DNA of 64,000 nt from an uncultured bacterium (GTDB lineage: Bacteria; Myxococcota_A; Polyangia; Polyangiales; Houyiibacteriaceae), in contig CALJDU010000024.1 in the NCBI GenBank assembly GCA_938024995.1, positions 1 to 64,000 of the forward strand, in the 5' to 3' direction. This document shows, piece after piece, positions 16,157-25,991 of the stretch (the first letter of the stretch is position 1; the number at the start of each line of letters is the position of its first letter). The translations under genes were made by a program, and so were the position numbers. The notes below the pieces were generated by a model. The model was not told where the DNA came from and searched no databases. It saw nothing but the letters and a program-made list of their open reading frames with translations.

Positions 16157-17077
16157 ATGCAATCCCCCGCACGTCCGTTCGCCTTGAGATTCATCTCGGG
16201 GAAATACCAGGGCGGCGAGTTCCCCTTGCCGTCACACGGAGAGGTGGTCATCGGGCGATCGAGCGAGCTCGACATGGTCCTCGTCGAAGACATGGTCTCG
16301 CGGCGCCACGCGAAGATCACCGTTTCGACGGAGTCGATTCGCATTCAAGACCTCGGCTCCACCAACGGCAGCTTCGTCAACGGCGAGAAGATCAAGCAGA
16401 CGGAGCTCGGCGAAGGCGATCGCATCCTGATCGGCACGAGCATCATCAAGCTCGTCGCGACGGACGATCCCGCGACGCTCGACGAAGCGCGCAACCACTT
16501 GCGCGACGTCTCCGCGGCGCGCCGCACGACGCAGGTGCGGACGATGACGGGCTCCATCGCGGAGGTCCCGCTCCCCGACCTGCTCCAGCTCTTTAGCGCG
16601 TCCAAGAAGTCTGGGGTGCTCAGCATCCGCATGGACAAGAAGATCGGACACGTGTTCCTCGACAAGGGCGCGGTCGCCTACGCCTCGATCGAGGGTCTCT
16701 CGATGGAGCCGGAGAAGGCGTTCTACCGGTTGCTCATGTGGAACCACGGCACCTTCGACATGGACCCGCCGGTCGACCGCGAGTTCCCGCAGCGCATCGA
16801 GGCGAGCACCGAGGCGCTCTTGATGGAGGGGATGCGGCAGCTCGACGAGCGCATGCGCTTCGCCGACCTGATGCCCGAGCCGAGCGCCACCGTTCGCCTC
16901 GCTCGTCCGCTGCCGGGGAAGGTCAGCGAGCTTGAGCCGGACATCATCGACATGCTCCAGCTCGTTCACGATGAGTCCGTTGTTCAGAACGTGCTCAACG
17001 CGTACCCGGCGAGTGACCTCGATACGACGCGAGTGCTGGTTCAGCTGATTCAGCAAGGCTTCGTGATCGTTCACTGA
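16157..17077 (+). CDS. FHA-DUF4388 signalling protein
   Basis: 306 residues from ATG 16157, the first Met that precedes the domain. Residues 8-105 form an FHA domain (IGRSSELDMVL, SRRHAKI, GSTNGSFVNG) that binds phospho-Thr on partner proteins. A DUF4388/PATAN-type domain follows (TMTGSIAEVPLPDLLQLFSA, SGVLSIRMDKKIGHVFLDKGAVAYA), a fold common in deltaproteobacterial and myxobacterial two-component or gliding pathways. The C-terminal part (LEPDIIDMLQLVHDESVVQNVL) is helical. Probably reads the output of a Ser/Thr kinase. It is 5 bp upstream of the next gene, with which it forms an operon. Confidence 0.85.
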   Translation: MQSPARPFALRFISGKYQGGEFPLPSHGEVVIGRSSELDMVLVEDMVSRRHAKITVSTESIRIQDLGSTNGSFVNGEKIKQTELGEGDRILIGTSIIKLVATDDPATLDEARNHLRDVSAARRTTQVRTMTGSIAEVPLPDLLQLFSASKKSGVLSIRMDKKIGHVFLDKGAVAYASIEGLSMEPEKAFYRLLMWNHGTFDMDPPVDREFPQRIEASTEALLMEGMRQLDERMRFADLMPEPSATVRLARPLPGKVSELEPDIIDMLQLVHDESVVQNVLNAYPASDLDTTRVLVQLIQQGFVIVH

Positions 17078-17082
17078 GCGGC

Positions 17083-18396
17083 GTGACTCGCCAGCAGCAG
17101 CGACGCGCACAAGGGCGACGAGGTCCAGGAAGCGCACCGCCAACGGCTCCACCTCCTCCGCCGCGCGGCCCCTCGCGTGCACCGCTCTTTGTGGGCGCGC
17201 TCGTTGTGATCGCGATCGCCGCGCTCGCGTACCGCTCGTTCCAAGACGCACGACAAGAGACACCCGCGGTGACTGCCGAAGCGAGACCGCCCGCGGTCGC
17301 GAGCGAGTGCAAGCGCGGGCCGCTCGATCCCAACGCCGCCACGACCGAAGGCGACCTCACCGCTTCCCTCGTCGCGCTTCAAGGCTGCATCGCGTCGGCG
17401 GAGCGAACCGAGGTCACGCGCGCGCTCTATGGTGACGTCGGGGGGCGCTTCTTTCGGATCAATTTCCCAGAAGCCACCGGCTCGCGTTACCTCGTCCCCT
17501 TTGCGCCGAGCTACGGGCCGGGCGAGGTCCCCGCGGCGCTCTTCGAGACGGAGCTCGCGTGCGCGGCGCTCCCACGGATCGCGGCCGACATCGCGCAGAG
17601 CGAAGGTAGCTGCCACACCCTCTCGGCGAGCGATGCGCGGAACGTGAGCCACGGGCTGAGCCGAGCCGCGGTCGTGCTCGCGCGCGCTCACATCCGCGCG
17701 GAGCGTCCGGCCGCGGCGATCGAGCTCATCGCCGCCACCTTGATGATGCTGCGGGATCTCCGGGCGGAGGCGAACGCGGTAGGTCAGCTCGCGGTCCACG
17801 TCGGGACCGAACCGATCTTGACCGAGCTGATGACCTGGCTGCTGGTCACGAACATCGCAGAGGAGGACGCGGTGGCGTTACGCGTCGCGCTGGGTCGCCT
17901 CTCCCGCTACGAGCCGGCGCCCTACTCGGCGCTTCGCGAGACGCCCGCCAGCCGCGACAACGATGCGCTCCGGCGGCGCTACTGTCCGCCGGAGCGAGCC
18001 GCGAAGGGTTGTGTCGACTTCGCCGAAGAGCAGCTCGGGACCTCCGACGATCGCGTCTTCAAGGATCTCGTTCGCGCGGACCTCGAGCTCCTGCGTCCGC
18101 TGGTCTCCCAACAGCTAAAGTGGTCTCTGCTCGCGGTCATGGTGACGCTCAACAGCGAACGAGGTCAGGAGCGCTGCGAAGACGCGACGATCCCCGCGGC
18201 GAGTCAGGTCACGCTGCGCCGCGTCGACAAGTACGTCACGGAGATCGCGAGCCCTCGCGCGGACACCGTCTTGCGTTTCATCTGCCCCGCCCCGCGCGCC
18301 GCGTGGCTAGCGAGTGACGGTCGCGAGCTTCCCGATGCCGGTTCGGCTACTTCGTCTGCTCAAGGAAATCGACCAACCCGTGATAGGCGACCGTGA
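17083..18396 (+). CDS. Single-pass membrane protein of unknown function
   Basis: 437 residues from GTG 17083, only 5 bp after the FHA gene. A Pro/Arg-rich cytosolic start (QQRRAQGRRGPGSAPPTAPP) precedes one transmembrane helix (APLFVGALVVIAIAALAYR, about residues 33-51). The outside part contains many helices and several Cys (for example ECKRGPL, ALQGCIAS) but no family I recognise. The 3' end overlaps the facing J-like gene by 50 bp, so the two coding regions share DNA. Possible partner of the FHA protein, judged only by the operon. Confidence 0.65.
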   Translation: MTRQQQRRAQGRRGPGSAPPTAPPPPPRGPSRAPLFVGALVVIAIAALAYRSFQDARQETPAVTAEARPPAVASECKRGPLDPNAATTEGDLTASLVALQGCIASAERTEVTRALYGDVGGRFFRINFPEATGSRYLVPFAPSYGPGEVPAALFETELACAALPRIAADIAQSEGSCHTLSASDARNVSHGLSRAAVVLARAHIRAERPAAAIELIAATLMMLRDLRAEANAVGQLAVHVGTEPILTELMTWLLVTNIAEEDAVALRVALGRLSRYEPAPYSALRETPASRDNDALRRRYCPPERAAKGCVDFAEEQLGTSDDRVFKDLVRADLELLRPLVSQQLKWSLLAVMVTLNSERGQERCEDATIPAASQVTLRRVDKYVTEIASPRADTVLRFICPAPRAAWLASDGRELPDAGSATSSAQGNRPTRDRRP

Positions 18397-18679
18397 GCGA
18401 GCCGGCGAGCTCTGACGCGGCCTTGTAGCGCTCCGCGTCCCCTTTGTGCTTCTCCGGGTTGTAGCGCTTCATCAGTCGCTCGTACGCGCGCTTCACTTCG
18501 TCCAGCGTCGCCGCGGTGTGGAGCTCAAGGTTGGCGTACCACTGCTCCACCTGCTTCCGCTTCGGCGACACGCGCCGATCGCGAAGCGCCGCTCCGCCTC
18601 GGCCATTGGCGCGCGCGCGGCGGCGTCGCACCAGCTCTTGTTGCAGCTCCCGATCAGACAGTTCGCTCAGCTTCTTCAC
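18347..18679 (-). CDS. J-domain-like protein lacking the HPD motif
   Basis: About 110 residues from GTG 18679, which lies 1 base after the PilZ-gene stop. The C-terminal part matches helices II-III of a J domain (ATLDEVKRAYERLMKRYNPEKHKGDAERYKAASELAG), but the invariant HPD is NPE, so it should not stimulate DnaK in the normal way; it may be a J-like adaptor. An Arg-rich segment (ELVRRRRARANGRGG) precedes it. It is the last gene of a cdnL-rng-PilZ operon. The 3' end overlaps the facing membrane-protein gene by 50 bp. Confidence 0.65.
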   Translation of the reverse strand: MKKLSELSDRELQQELVRRRRARANGRGGAALRDRRVSPKRKQVEQWYANLELHTAATLDEVKRAYERLMKRYNPEKHKGDAERYKAASELAGSLTVAYHGLVDFLEQTK

Positions 18680-18680
18680 G

Positions 18681-19076
18681 TCACTCTCGCTCGTCAGGCG
18701 ACCCCGCGCGCGTGAGCAACCGCGCCAGCAAGCGCTCGGAGTATTCACTCAGCTCACGAAACACGACGCCCATTCCCGGCGGGTCGTCTTGCACACGCAC
18801 GACCTCGCCCACGCCTTCGATCGTCTCGATGTCGTCCATGATCACGGTGAACTTGAGATCGACACGCGTACCGATGGGCAGCGGCTGCTTCGACTTCACG
18901 AACGCACCGGAGCGCGAAATGTTGGTCACGTACTCATGGATGAACGCGTCAAACGACTCGAACTCTTTGTTGATCGTGATGCGCTCTTCCGAGCGCTGAC
19001 CTTCACTGCTGTTGCTGTCTGGGTCCGTCACGATGCTCCCCGCGGCTGCGAGATTTCGGCTACCAAGATCGCTCAA
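18681..19076 (-). CDS. PilZ-domain protein (myxobacterial type)
   Basis: 131 residues with a PilZ domain of the myxobacterial TIGR02266-like branch: an Asn/Ser-rich N-terminus, then ITINKEFESFDAFIHEYVTNISRSGAFVKSKQPLPIGTRVDLKF, the typical D/NxSxxG element (NISRSG), and GVGEVVRVQDDPPGMGVVF. PilZ domains bind cyclic di-GMP when a RxxxR motif is present; that motif is not obvious here, so binding is doubtful. The start overlaps the rng stop by 4 bases (ATGA), so it is expressed with RNase G. Confidence 0.85.
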   Translation of the reverse strand: MSDLGSRNLAAAGSIVTDPDSNSSEGQRSEERITINKEFESFDAFIHEYVTNISRSGAFVKSKQPLPIGTRVDLKFTVIMDDIETIEGVGEVVRVQDDPPGMGVVFRELSEYSERLLARLLTRAGSPDERE

Positions 19077-20626
19077 CCCGCCGTCAGGTCGAACTGCTCA
19101 AGATGATAGTCGCTCCGCGGCTGCAATTCGATACGTCGCTGCAGACGCTTGACCGCTTCGGCCAGCGGGGCCTTTTGCTCACGCTCGAGCATGTCGCAGA
19201 CCGCGGGATGCGCCGAGATGGTGATGAGGTACCCCGGGAGGCCGTCCCGCTCTCGCGAGAGCTGCCGGAAAATCTCGTGGCAGATGGTGGCCTTGCTCTT
19301 CAACCGGCCGGTCCCGTCACAGTAAAAACAGGGCTCGTTGAGCGTTCGGCCGAGCGACTCACGGGTCCGCTTCCGGGTCATCTCGACCAACCCAAGCTCA
19401 CTGATCCGGACCGCGGTCGTCTTCGCTTTGTCCTTCTTCAGCTCCTTCAGGAACGCCTTGTAGACCTTGTCGCGGTGCCCGGCCTTCTCCATGTCGATGA
19501 AGTCGAGAACGATGAGGCCGCCAATGTTCCGAAAGCGAAGCTGGTGCGCGATCTCTTTGCCGGCCTCCAGGTTGGTCTGGAAGATCGTCTCCTCGACGTC
19601 CTTGCCCTTTCCGGTGAAGCGCCCGGTGTTGACGTCGATCGCGGTGAGCGCCTCGGCCTGATCGATGATCAGGTGACCGCCACTTGGGAGCGGGACCTTC
19701 CGCGCGAGCGCACGTGAGATCTCGTCTTCCACGCCGTACTCGTCAAAGAGCGGCTCGGCGCCTTCGTAGAGCCGCACATCGGCCGCGCGCTCAGGGAGGA
19801 ACGCGCTGAGGAACTCCTTGAGCCGCTCGTACTCTTTGGGATCGTCGATCACGATCTCGTCGATGTCGTCGGAGAACTGATCCCGCGCGGTCCGGAGCAC
19901 GATGTCCGGCTCTTCGTAGGCGAGCCGCGGGACCTTCGGCCGACGCTTGCCCTTCGCGGCGATGTTCTCCTGGGTGCGCTCCCAGGAACGAACGAGATAG
20001 CCAATATCCGCCTTGAGCTTCTTCTTCGTGAGCCCCTGACCCAGGGTGCGCACGAGCACGCCACCGGTGGGCGGCCGGATCGACTCGACGACCTCCTTGA
20101 GACGCTTCCGCTCGCGCTCTCCGCCGATGCGCTTGGACACCCCGATCGACTCCACGGTCGGCATGTAGACGACGTAGCGACCGGGGAGCGAGATGTGGCT
20201 GGTGACGCGCGCGCCCTTTGTGCTGATGGGGCCCTTGGAGACCTGAACGACGAGCTCTTGGCCCTCGCGGATCACATCGCGAATCGGGGTGTCGCGAGAG
20301 ACCCGTTTACGCGTGGTGCGCTTCCGGGACTTCTTACCGCCCTTCTTGGCGTTCTTCTTTTTCTCGTCTTTGGAGAGGTCGTCCTCTTTCCCTTCGCGGG
20401 GGAGGAGATCCTCGACGTGAAGAAACGCGGCGCGATCCAGACCGACGTCGACGAACGCCGCCTGCATCCCGGAGAGAACCCGCGTGACCTTCCCGACGTA
20501 GATGTTGCCGACCGGAGAGCGATCCGTTTTTCGTTCGACGGTGAGCTCTCCGAGCGTTCCGTCTTCGATCAGGCAGACGCGGGTTTCCCCGACGTCGACA
20601 TTGATGAGCAAGCTGCTGTTGGGCAT
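19073..20626 (-). CDS. rng: Ribonuclease G/E
   Basis: 517 residues, the usual size for RNase G. The N-terminal S1-like part (INVDVGETRVCLIEDGTLGEL, NIYVGKVTRVLSGMQAAFVDVG) is followed by the catalytic Asp pair in AIDVNTGRFTG and GGLIVLDFIDM, and a C-terminal Zn-link CxxC (CFYCDGTG). A Lys/Arg-rich insert (DEKKKNAKKGGKKSRKRTT) interrupts the S1 region. It cleaves rRNA precursors and mRNA. The gene belongs to a reverse-strand operon after a small membrane protein and cdnL, and its stop overlaps the PilZ start. Confidence 0.95.
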   Translation of the reverse strand: MPNSSLLINVDVGETRVCLIEDGTLGELTVERKTDRSPVGNIYVGKVTRVLSGMQAAFVDVGLDRAAFLHVEDLLPREGKEDDLSKDEKKKNAKKGGKKSRKRTTRKRVSRDTPIRDVIREGQELVVQVSKGPISTKGARVTSHISLPGRYVVYMPTVESIGVSKRIGGERERKRLKEVVESIRPPTGGVLVRTLGQGLTKKKLKADIGYLVRSWERTQENIAAKGKRRPKVPRLAYEEPDIVLRTARDQFSDDIDEIVIDDPKEYERLKEFLSAFLPERAADVRLYEGAEPLFDEYGVEDEISRALARKVPLPSGGHLIIDQAEALTAIDVNTGRFTGKGKDVEETIFQTNLEAGKEIAHQLRFRNIGGLIVLDFIDMEKAGHRDKVYKAFLKELKKDKAKTTAVRISELGLVEMTRKRTRESLGRTLNEPCFYCDGTGRLKSKATICHEIFRQLSRERDGLPGYLITISAHPAVCDMLEREQKAPLAEAVKRLQRRIELQPRSDYHLEQFDLTAG

Positions 20627-20644
20627 GAGTGACCTGCGACCCGG

Positions 20645-21115
20645 CTAGCGGGTGAAGAGAAGTTGATAGGGGAGCGCGAGCGCGAACGGAGCGAGCGCCT
20701 TGACGAGCGAGAGCCCGCGGAGCGTTGTTCCGGTTCGGTGCGCGAGGACAGACGCCGTGATCAGCACCCCGGCCGCGAGCGCGAGCCGTGCGGTGGTGAC
20801 ATCAGAGACGAGGGGAAAGGGGACGAGCGCGAGCACAGAAAGAGACATCCAGTCACTCGGCTCGAATCGAAAACGTGATTCACGGTGGTCGTGTTCCTGA
20901 TCATCTCGGCCGCGGCTGGTGAACGCGCTCGCGCAGAGCGCGGCGGTCGCCAACAGGAGATGAATGATCGCGCCGGCGAGGGACCGAGGTCCCGCGAACG
21001 AAACGACGAACACGACCGGGAGCAAGGCGAACCCCACCGTTAGAAAACGGGGATCGGGATCCGCGACCCGACCGACCCGACTCGTGTCGGGAGTCTGATG
21101 AGCGAGCGTGAGCAA
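20645..21115 (-). CDS. Small multi-pass membrane protein
   Basis: 156 residues with about four to five transmembrane segments (VGFALLPVVFVVSFAGP, LAGAIIHLLLATAALCASAF, DWMSLSVLALVPFPLVSD, LALAAGVLITASVLAH, VKALAPFALALPYQLLF). The start is TTG 21115, five bases downstream of the cdnL stop, pointing to translational coupling; no other start fits. No family recognised. The position between cdnL and rng makes it part of their operon. Confidence 0.6.
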   Translation of the reverse strand: MLTLAHQTPDTSRVGRVADPDPRFLTVGFALLPVVFVVSFAGPRSLAGAIIHLLLATAALCASAFTSRGRDDQEHDHRESRFRFEPSDWMSLSVLALVPFPLVSDVTTARLALAAGVLITASVLAHRTGTTLRGLSLVKALAPFALALPYQLLFTR

Positions 21116-21120
21116 GGGAC

Positions 21121-21624
21121 TCAGTGAAGGTCGAAGAAGGACTCGATCTTAGCCTGAACGTCCGCGGCTGGCTTCGCCCGCGCGACCGCGATCTCTTTCA
21201 CGATGAGATCGCGAGCTTGCTCAAGGATCCGGCGCTCGCTGTGGCTGAGCTCCTTCTCCGACTTGATCCGGTAGAGGTCACGCATGACCTCGGCGACGTC
21301 GAAGACATCACCCGTCTGGATCTTCTCCATGAAGCCGCGGTAACGACGGCTCCACGGCTGCTTCTTGGCGGGCTTCGGGGTCTCTTTGAGGATCGCCTCG
21401 ATCTTGAGAATGTCCTTCTCGATGATCGGTGGGCGCAGACCCACGTTCTTCGCGTTGTTGACCGGCACCATGATCTGACGATCGGTGTCCATCACCCGAA
21501 GAACATAGAAACTCTGCGTGTTGCCGCCGAACTCCCGATCTTCGATCGAGATGACTTCAGTGACACCTTGGGCAGGGTAGACGGCTTTGTCGCCGACCTT
21601 GAACTGATGATCTTGAGCCTGCAC
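21121..21624 (-). CDS. cdnL: CdnL/CarD-family RNA polymerase-binding transcription factor
   Basis: 167 residues, close to the 164 of Myxococcus CdnL. The N-terminal RNAP-interacting Tudor-like domain has FKVGDKAVYPAQGVTEVISIED, and the C-terminal helical DNA-binding part has PWSRRYRGFMEKIQTGD and LYRIKSEKELSHSERRILEQARDL. CdnL stabilises open complexes at rRNA and housekeeping promoters and is essential in Myxococcus. It heads an operon with a membrane protein, rng, a PilZ gene and a J-like gene. The 260 bp upstream have no gene and hold its promoter region, which I could not resolve. Confidence 0.93.
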   Translation of the reverse strand: MQAQDHQFKVGDKAVYPAQGVTEVISIEDREFGGNTQSFYVLRVMDTDRQIMVPVNNAKNVGLRPPIIEKDILKIEAILKETPKPAKKQPWSRRYRGFMEKIQTGDVFDVAEVMRDLYRIKSEKELSHSERRILEQARDLIVKEIAVARAKPAADVQAKIESFFDLH

Positions 21625-21884
21625 GCAGACTCCTTGTTTTTGAGGGGTTTTTGGAGGAACGAACCTTCATCTCGGTCCCCTCTCCGCCCGTCGTCGTCTC
21701 TCGGCAAGAGCCGCCAAGAGCACCGCACACTCCCCATGTTTTCTGGGAAGATTGATAGCGACCGCGAGTTGTTGAGGGACGGAAAGTCCGTCTGAAACTT
21801 GGCCTGACCCTACTTGAAGAGGGGGATCGAGTCAATCCGGCCGAGCGCCGGAAACGTTTGAAAATTCGCGTTAAATCTCGATCT

Positions 21885-23162
21885 TTAGTCCGCGATGACG
21901 AGCCGACGAGCGGTCGCTACGAGCGACTCTGGCTCCACCGGTTTCACGATGAAGCCGTCCGCTCCGAGCTGACTCAAAACCTGCCAATCAGACGCGCCGC
22001 CGTAGCCGGTCACGACCAAGATCGGCAGGTCCTTGCCGTTGGGGACCGCGCGGAGGTTCGCGGTGAGCTCGACCCCGTTCATCTGCGGCATGTGTAGGTC
22101 GATCACCGCCAGGTCGAAGGTGCTCTCCATGACCGCGGTGAGGGCGGAGATCCCCGACTCCGCCTCAATGATCATCGCGCCCGGCAAGCCAGACTCGATG
22201 CATGCGCGAACCAGCGCGCGGAAGTCCGCATCATCGTCGACCACCAAGACCCGCTTGCCGGGCGTCGGCGGCCGGTACGCGTCACGCGCGGTGAGGAGCT
22301 CTTCTCTCAACTGGTCGGCCGAGGCGGTGCGCTCCTTCGGGTCCTTGGCGAGCGCCCGCGCGATCACTTGGTCAAAGACCGTCGGGAGCTCTGGGCGACG
22401 CTCCGAGATCTTGGGGACCGCCTTGTGCAAGTGCTGCATCATGATGCGCGCCGTGTCGTCCGCGTCGAACGGGAGCTCGCCGGCCAACAGCTCGAACGCG
22501 AGGACGCCGAGCGAGTAGACATCCGCGAGCGGCATCACGGCGCGGTCTACGCGATCCCCACGGACGCGTTCGGGCGCCAAGTAGGCGGGGGTCCCCAGCG
22601 AGCTGTGCTGCTCCACGTTCCAGTCGAGCGCCAAGCCAAAGTCCGCGACGCATACGCGGAACGCGGGACCGATCAGGATGTTGGCGGGCTTGAGATCGCC
22701 GTGGATCGCGCCCGTGTCGTGGATGGACTGAACGCCGCGACACACGCGCTCCAAGATCCCGATCGCCTCATCGATCCGCAAGAGCTCACGTTGCTTGTTG
22801 AGATGCGCTTCCAGCGAGGTCCCAGGCACGTACTCCATGACGAAGAAGGGCTGCCCTTCGTGCTCACCAAAGGTGTAGACCGCGACCACCGCTTCGTGTC
22901 GCACGCGCGCCATCGCCCGCGCCTCGTTGAGGAACCGTGATCGGGTCTCTTCGTCTTGAACGATCGTGGGTCGAATCAGCTTGATCGCGACCTGCCGGGC
23001 GAGCCGCTCATCATACGCGAGCAACACCATCCCCATGCCGCCTTGGCCGATCGTTCCGAGCACCCGATGGTGCTTTCCGATCAGGGTTCCCGGCGCAGGT
23101 GGAGGCCACGACGGCTCGGCGGTTCGCTCGCCAAAGAGAGGCGTTTCGTTGTCGCTCGTCAT
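21885..23162 (-). CDS. Ser/Thr protein kinase fused to a receiver domain
   Basis: 425 residues. Kinase residues 20-290: LGTIGQGGMGMVLL, VAIKLIRP, HGDLKPANI, ADFGLA, GTPAYLAPERV. A receiver domain begins at about 297 (KRVLVVDDDADFRALV) with the phospho-acceptor Asp in LAVIDLHMPQMNG (about 347), the Thr in VVTGYG and the Lys in IVKPVEPE. So the kinase may be switched by phospho-relay from a histidine kinase. No transmembrane segment. It is divergent from a hybrid histidine kinase carrying two receivers and an Hpt domain, with about 210 bp between, a natural partner. Confidence 0.92.
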   Translation of the reverse strand: MTSDNETPLFGERTAEPSWPPPAPGTLIGKHHRVLGTIGQGGMGMVLLAYDERLARQVAIKLIRPTIVQDEETRSRFLNEARAMARVRHEAVVAVYTFGEHEGQPFFVMEYVPGTSLEAHLNKQRELLRIDEAIGILERVCRGVQSIHDTGAIHGDLKPANILIGPAFRVCVADFGLALDWNVEQHSSLGTPAYLAPERVRGDRVDRAVMPLADVYSLGVLAFELLAGELPFDADDTARIMMQHLHKAVPKISERRPELPTVFDQVIARALAKDPKERTASADQLREELLTARDAYRPPTPGKRVLVVDDDADFRALVRACIESGLPGAMIIEAESGISALTAVMESTFDLAVIDLHMPQMNGVELTANLRAVPNGKDLPILVVTGYGGASDWQVLSQLGADGFIVKPVEPESLVATARRLVIAD

Positions 23163-23374
23163 GGGTCGCTCATGGCTGGTCGCGGGTCGGTTCCGCCATC
23201 CTCAAAGGAAACGGTAGTTGATCTGTCGCGGGGCAGGCCAGCGGAGTGCCCCACGGAGTCCGCAGAACGTGCCTCCCACCCCACCTAGAGATCATCGCAC
23301 AGTCCCCATCCTCGGACTCAAATTCCGTCCCAATCGCAGTGTTCCGCTGCGTTGTTTGGTATAGAGACAGGCGG

Positions 23375-25915
23375 ATGGCGGAGCGCGAACATCGTCTTGA
23401 TCACGTCCTCGCGGAACGTGAGCGAGGCATTCTCCTGGCGCTCCTGCCGGGTCTCGCGCTGATCTACCTCGGCATGGCCTTGGTCTACTGGCTCATCCCC
23501 CCTGCCGAGCCAGCGCAAACGATCGGAATCGTCTCGCTCGTGGCTACCGCGTGCCTCGCGGGCCTCTTCGCGTTCGTCCGCGACGCCGAATCTCGGCACG
23601 TAGTCTTCGTGGTGATCGCGGCCTTCGGTGTCTCGATCGCGCACAGCCTGATCTTCGCGGGTCTGACGATGAACCCCAATCATTCGGTGACGCTCGTCTT
23701 CGTGCTGGTCGCCTTTTCGACGATCTCGCTACGCCTCCCGGTCACCCTCGCGCTCACCGCGATCGCGATGCTCGGGTGGTCGTTCATCTCTCGGAGCTAC
23801 CCGCACGCGACCGCGCTCCACTGGCTCGTCAGCCTCACCATGGCCGGCTGCATGGGGCTCCTGATCACGTGGAGCCGTCGGCGTTGGATCGCGCGACTCG
23901 AGCGCGAGTCGATGCAGGTCGAAAACGCCAGGCTCTTCGCCGCCGACCAAGCCAAAGAGCTCGCGCATCGCTCGACGCAGCTGGTCGCGGCCCGAGACGC
24001 GGCGCTTGACTCCGATCGTTCCAAGAGCCGCTTCCTCGCGAACGTCAGCCACGAGATCCGCACTCCGCTCAACGGCATCATCGGCATGTTGAGCGCGCTT
24101 CAGCAGAGCAGCACGCTCTCGACGCGTCACCGGCAGCTGGTCGACGAAGTGATGACCTCGTCGGACACCTTGCTCCACATCGTCAACGACCTCCTCGACA
24201 TCTCCAAGATGGACGCCGGAGCGCTCGAGCTTGAGTCGGTCGCGTTCGATCTCTTGCAGACCGTGGAGGAGGTCGCGGAGAACCACGCCAACGCGGCTCA
24301 CGCGAAGGGAATCGAGCTGCTCACGGATCTCGACGCGAAGACCCCGCGTCGCGTCTACGGTGACCCCCTTCGCCTCCGCCAGGTCCTCACGAACCTGGTC
24401 AGCAACGCGATCAAGTTCACGCCCGATGGCGAGATCGTCATCCGGGTCAACTCGATGGACGACGGAGATACCCGCTTCTCCGTGACCGACACCGGGATCG
24501 GGATCAGCCCCGAGCATCGCCGGCGCATCTTCCAGCCCTTCTCCCAAGCCGACACCTCGACGACGCGCGAGTACGGCGGCACCGGTCTGGGTTTGGCGAT
24601 CTGTCGCCAGCTGGTCGGACTAATGGGTGGCGACCTCGACGTCGACAGCGAGGTCGGGCACGGGGCGACCTTCCACTTCACCATCCGGCTCGCCCGTGAA
24701 GAGCAGCTGACCGCGCGCGGGCGTGTCCTCAGCCTCAAGCTCGCGAACTCGCGCATCTTGGTCGTGGACGCCAACCCGACCACGCGCCGCGTCCTGTGCG
24801 AACAGCTCCGCACCTGGGAGGTCGTCTCCGCGGAAGCCGCGAGTCACCAGGAAGCGCAGAAGTCGATCCAAGACGCGCGCGCCCAGGGCCGGCCGTTTGA
24901 GCTGATCGTCGCCGACCTTCGAACGATCGGGAGCGCGTGGCGTTCGGATACCCGGATGCTCACGATCGGTGGCATGGAGCGCTTGGTCGCGATGGGCACG
25001 TTGCTCCCCGCGGACGAGGATCTTAACGAAGCCGGCTTCCTCGGCGCGCTCACCAAGCCGGTCCGGCGCGGACGTCTCCTCGAGACCATCGTCGACGCGC
25101 TGGAGAAGAAGGTCTCGAGCACGCCCACGGGCCCGCGCGAAGAGCGCGAAGAAACCGCGTTGCGACGGCGGATGGCGAGGCACGACAGCATTCACGCGAC
25201 CCCGACGGGGTTCACGATCCTGGTCGCCGAAGACAACCCGACGAACCAGCGCGTCGTGCGAACGCATCTCGGGCTCCTCGGCTACGGATTCCAAATCGTC
25301 AGCAACGGGAAGCTCGCGCTCGATCTCCTGAGCGACGAGCACGGTTTCGACGCGGTCCTGATGGACTGCCAGATGCCGGTCATGGATGGCTACGTGTCGA
25401 CCGCTAAGGTCCGCGAGACCGAGCAGAACAAGCGACGGTCTCGGGTCCCGATCATCGCGCTAACAGCCCACGCGATGGCGGAGGATCGGAAGCGCGCGTA
25501 CGACGCTGGTGTCGACGACTATCTGGTCAAGCCGTTCACCCTCGACGGCCTCCGGGAGACCCTCGAGAAGTGGTGCGGCGCGAAGCCGCTCGATGACGCC
25601 ATTTTTGATCAGCTCCTCGAGCTGGAGCGCGGTCAACCCGGTTTTTTGGAAGAGGTCTTGGTGTCCTTCACGCGGAACACGACAGACCGTCTCGTGCAGC
25701 TCGAAGGCGCGCTCGGCAACGGGAACCTCAAGCACGTGCACGAGCTCGCCCACGCCCTGAGCGGCTCGTCACGACAGGTAGGCGCCGCGAAGCTTGGCGA
25801 ACTGGGAACGAAGATGGAGCGAACCGACGACGCCTCTGTGGTCCAGACCCTTCTCGGCCAAGCCAAAGAGGAATTCGGCCGCGTCCGCCAAGCGATCGAC
25901 GCGCGACTCGTCTGA
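23375..25915 (+). CDS. Membrane hybrid histidine kinase (HisKA-HATPase-REC-REC-Hpt)
   Basis: 846 residues from ATG 23375. The N-terminus has about six membrane helices (residues 15-185). HisKA with [12 protein letters not shown] (H226), then HATPase boxes [11 protein letters not shown] and [10 protein letters not shown] first receiver-like domain (about 455-570) begins [14 protein letters not shown] and keeps KP but has no clear acceptor Asp, so it is degenerate. A second receiver ([16 protein letters not shown]) has the Asp in VLMDCQMP (D664) and the Lys in LVKPF. The C-terminus is an Hpt domain with HELAHALSG (H793). A complete BarA-like relay within one protein. The output partner is probably the divergent kinase-REC protein. 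Confidence 0.93.
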   Translation: MAEREHRLDHVLAERERGILLALLPGLALIYLGMALVYWLIPPAEPAQTIGIVSLVATACLAGLFAFVRDAESRHVVFVVIAAFGVSIAHSLIFAGLTMNPNHSVTLVFVLVAFSTISLRLPVTLALTAIAMLGWSFISRSYPHATALHWLVSLTMAGCMGLLITWSRRRWIARLERESMQVENARLFAADQAKELAHRSTQLVAARDAALDSDRSKSRFLANVSHEIRTPLNGIIGMLSALQQSSTLSTRHRQLVDEVMTSSDTLLHIVNDLLDISKMDAGALELESVAFDLLQTVEEVAENHANAAHAKGIELLTDLDAKTPRRVYGDPLRLRQVLTNLVSNAIKFTPDGEIVIRVNSMDDGDTRFSVTDTGIGISPEHRRRIFQPFSQADTSTTREYGGTGLGLAICRQLVGLMGGDLDVDSEVGHGATFHFTIRLAREEQLTARGRVLSLKLANSRILVVDANPTTRRVLCEQLRTWEVVSAEAASHQEAQKSIQDARAQGRPFELIVADLRTIGSAWRSDTRMLTIGGMERLVAMGTLLPADEDLNEAGFLGALTKPVRRGRLLETIVDALEKKVSSTPTGPREEREETALRRRMARHDSIHATPTGFTILVAEDNPTNQRVVRTHLGLLGYGFQIVSNGKLALDLLSDEHGFDAVLMDCQMPVMDGYVSTAKVRETEQNKRRSRVPIIALTAHAMAEDRKRAYDAGVDDYLVKPFTLDGLRETLEKWCGAKPLDDAIFDQLLELERGQPGFLEEVLVSFTRNTTDRLVQLEGALGNGNLKHVHELAHALSGSSRQVGAAKLGELGTKMERTDDASVVQTLLGQAKEEFGRVRQAIDARLV

Positions 25916-25991
25916 ATCGCTGCTCAGGTCTTGTGGAGGCTGACTCGTGCGGAAGCGCCGCGTTCCATTGGCGTCCGGCAAGAGAGCCCCT

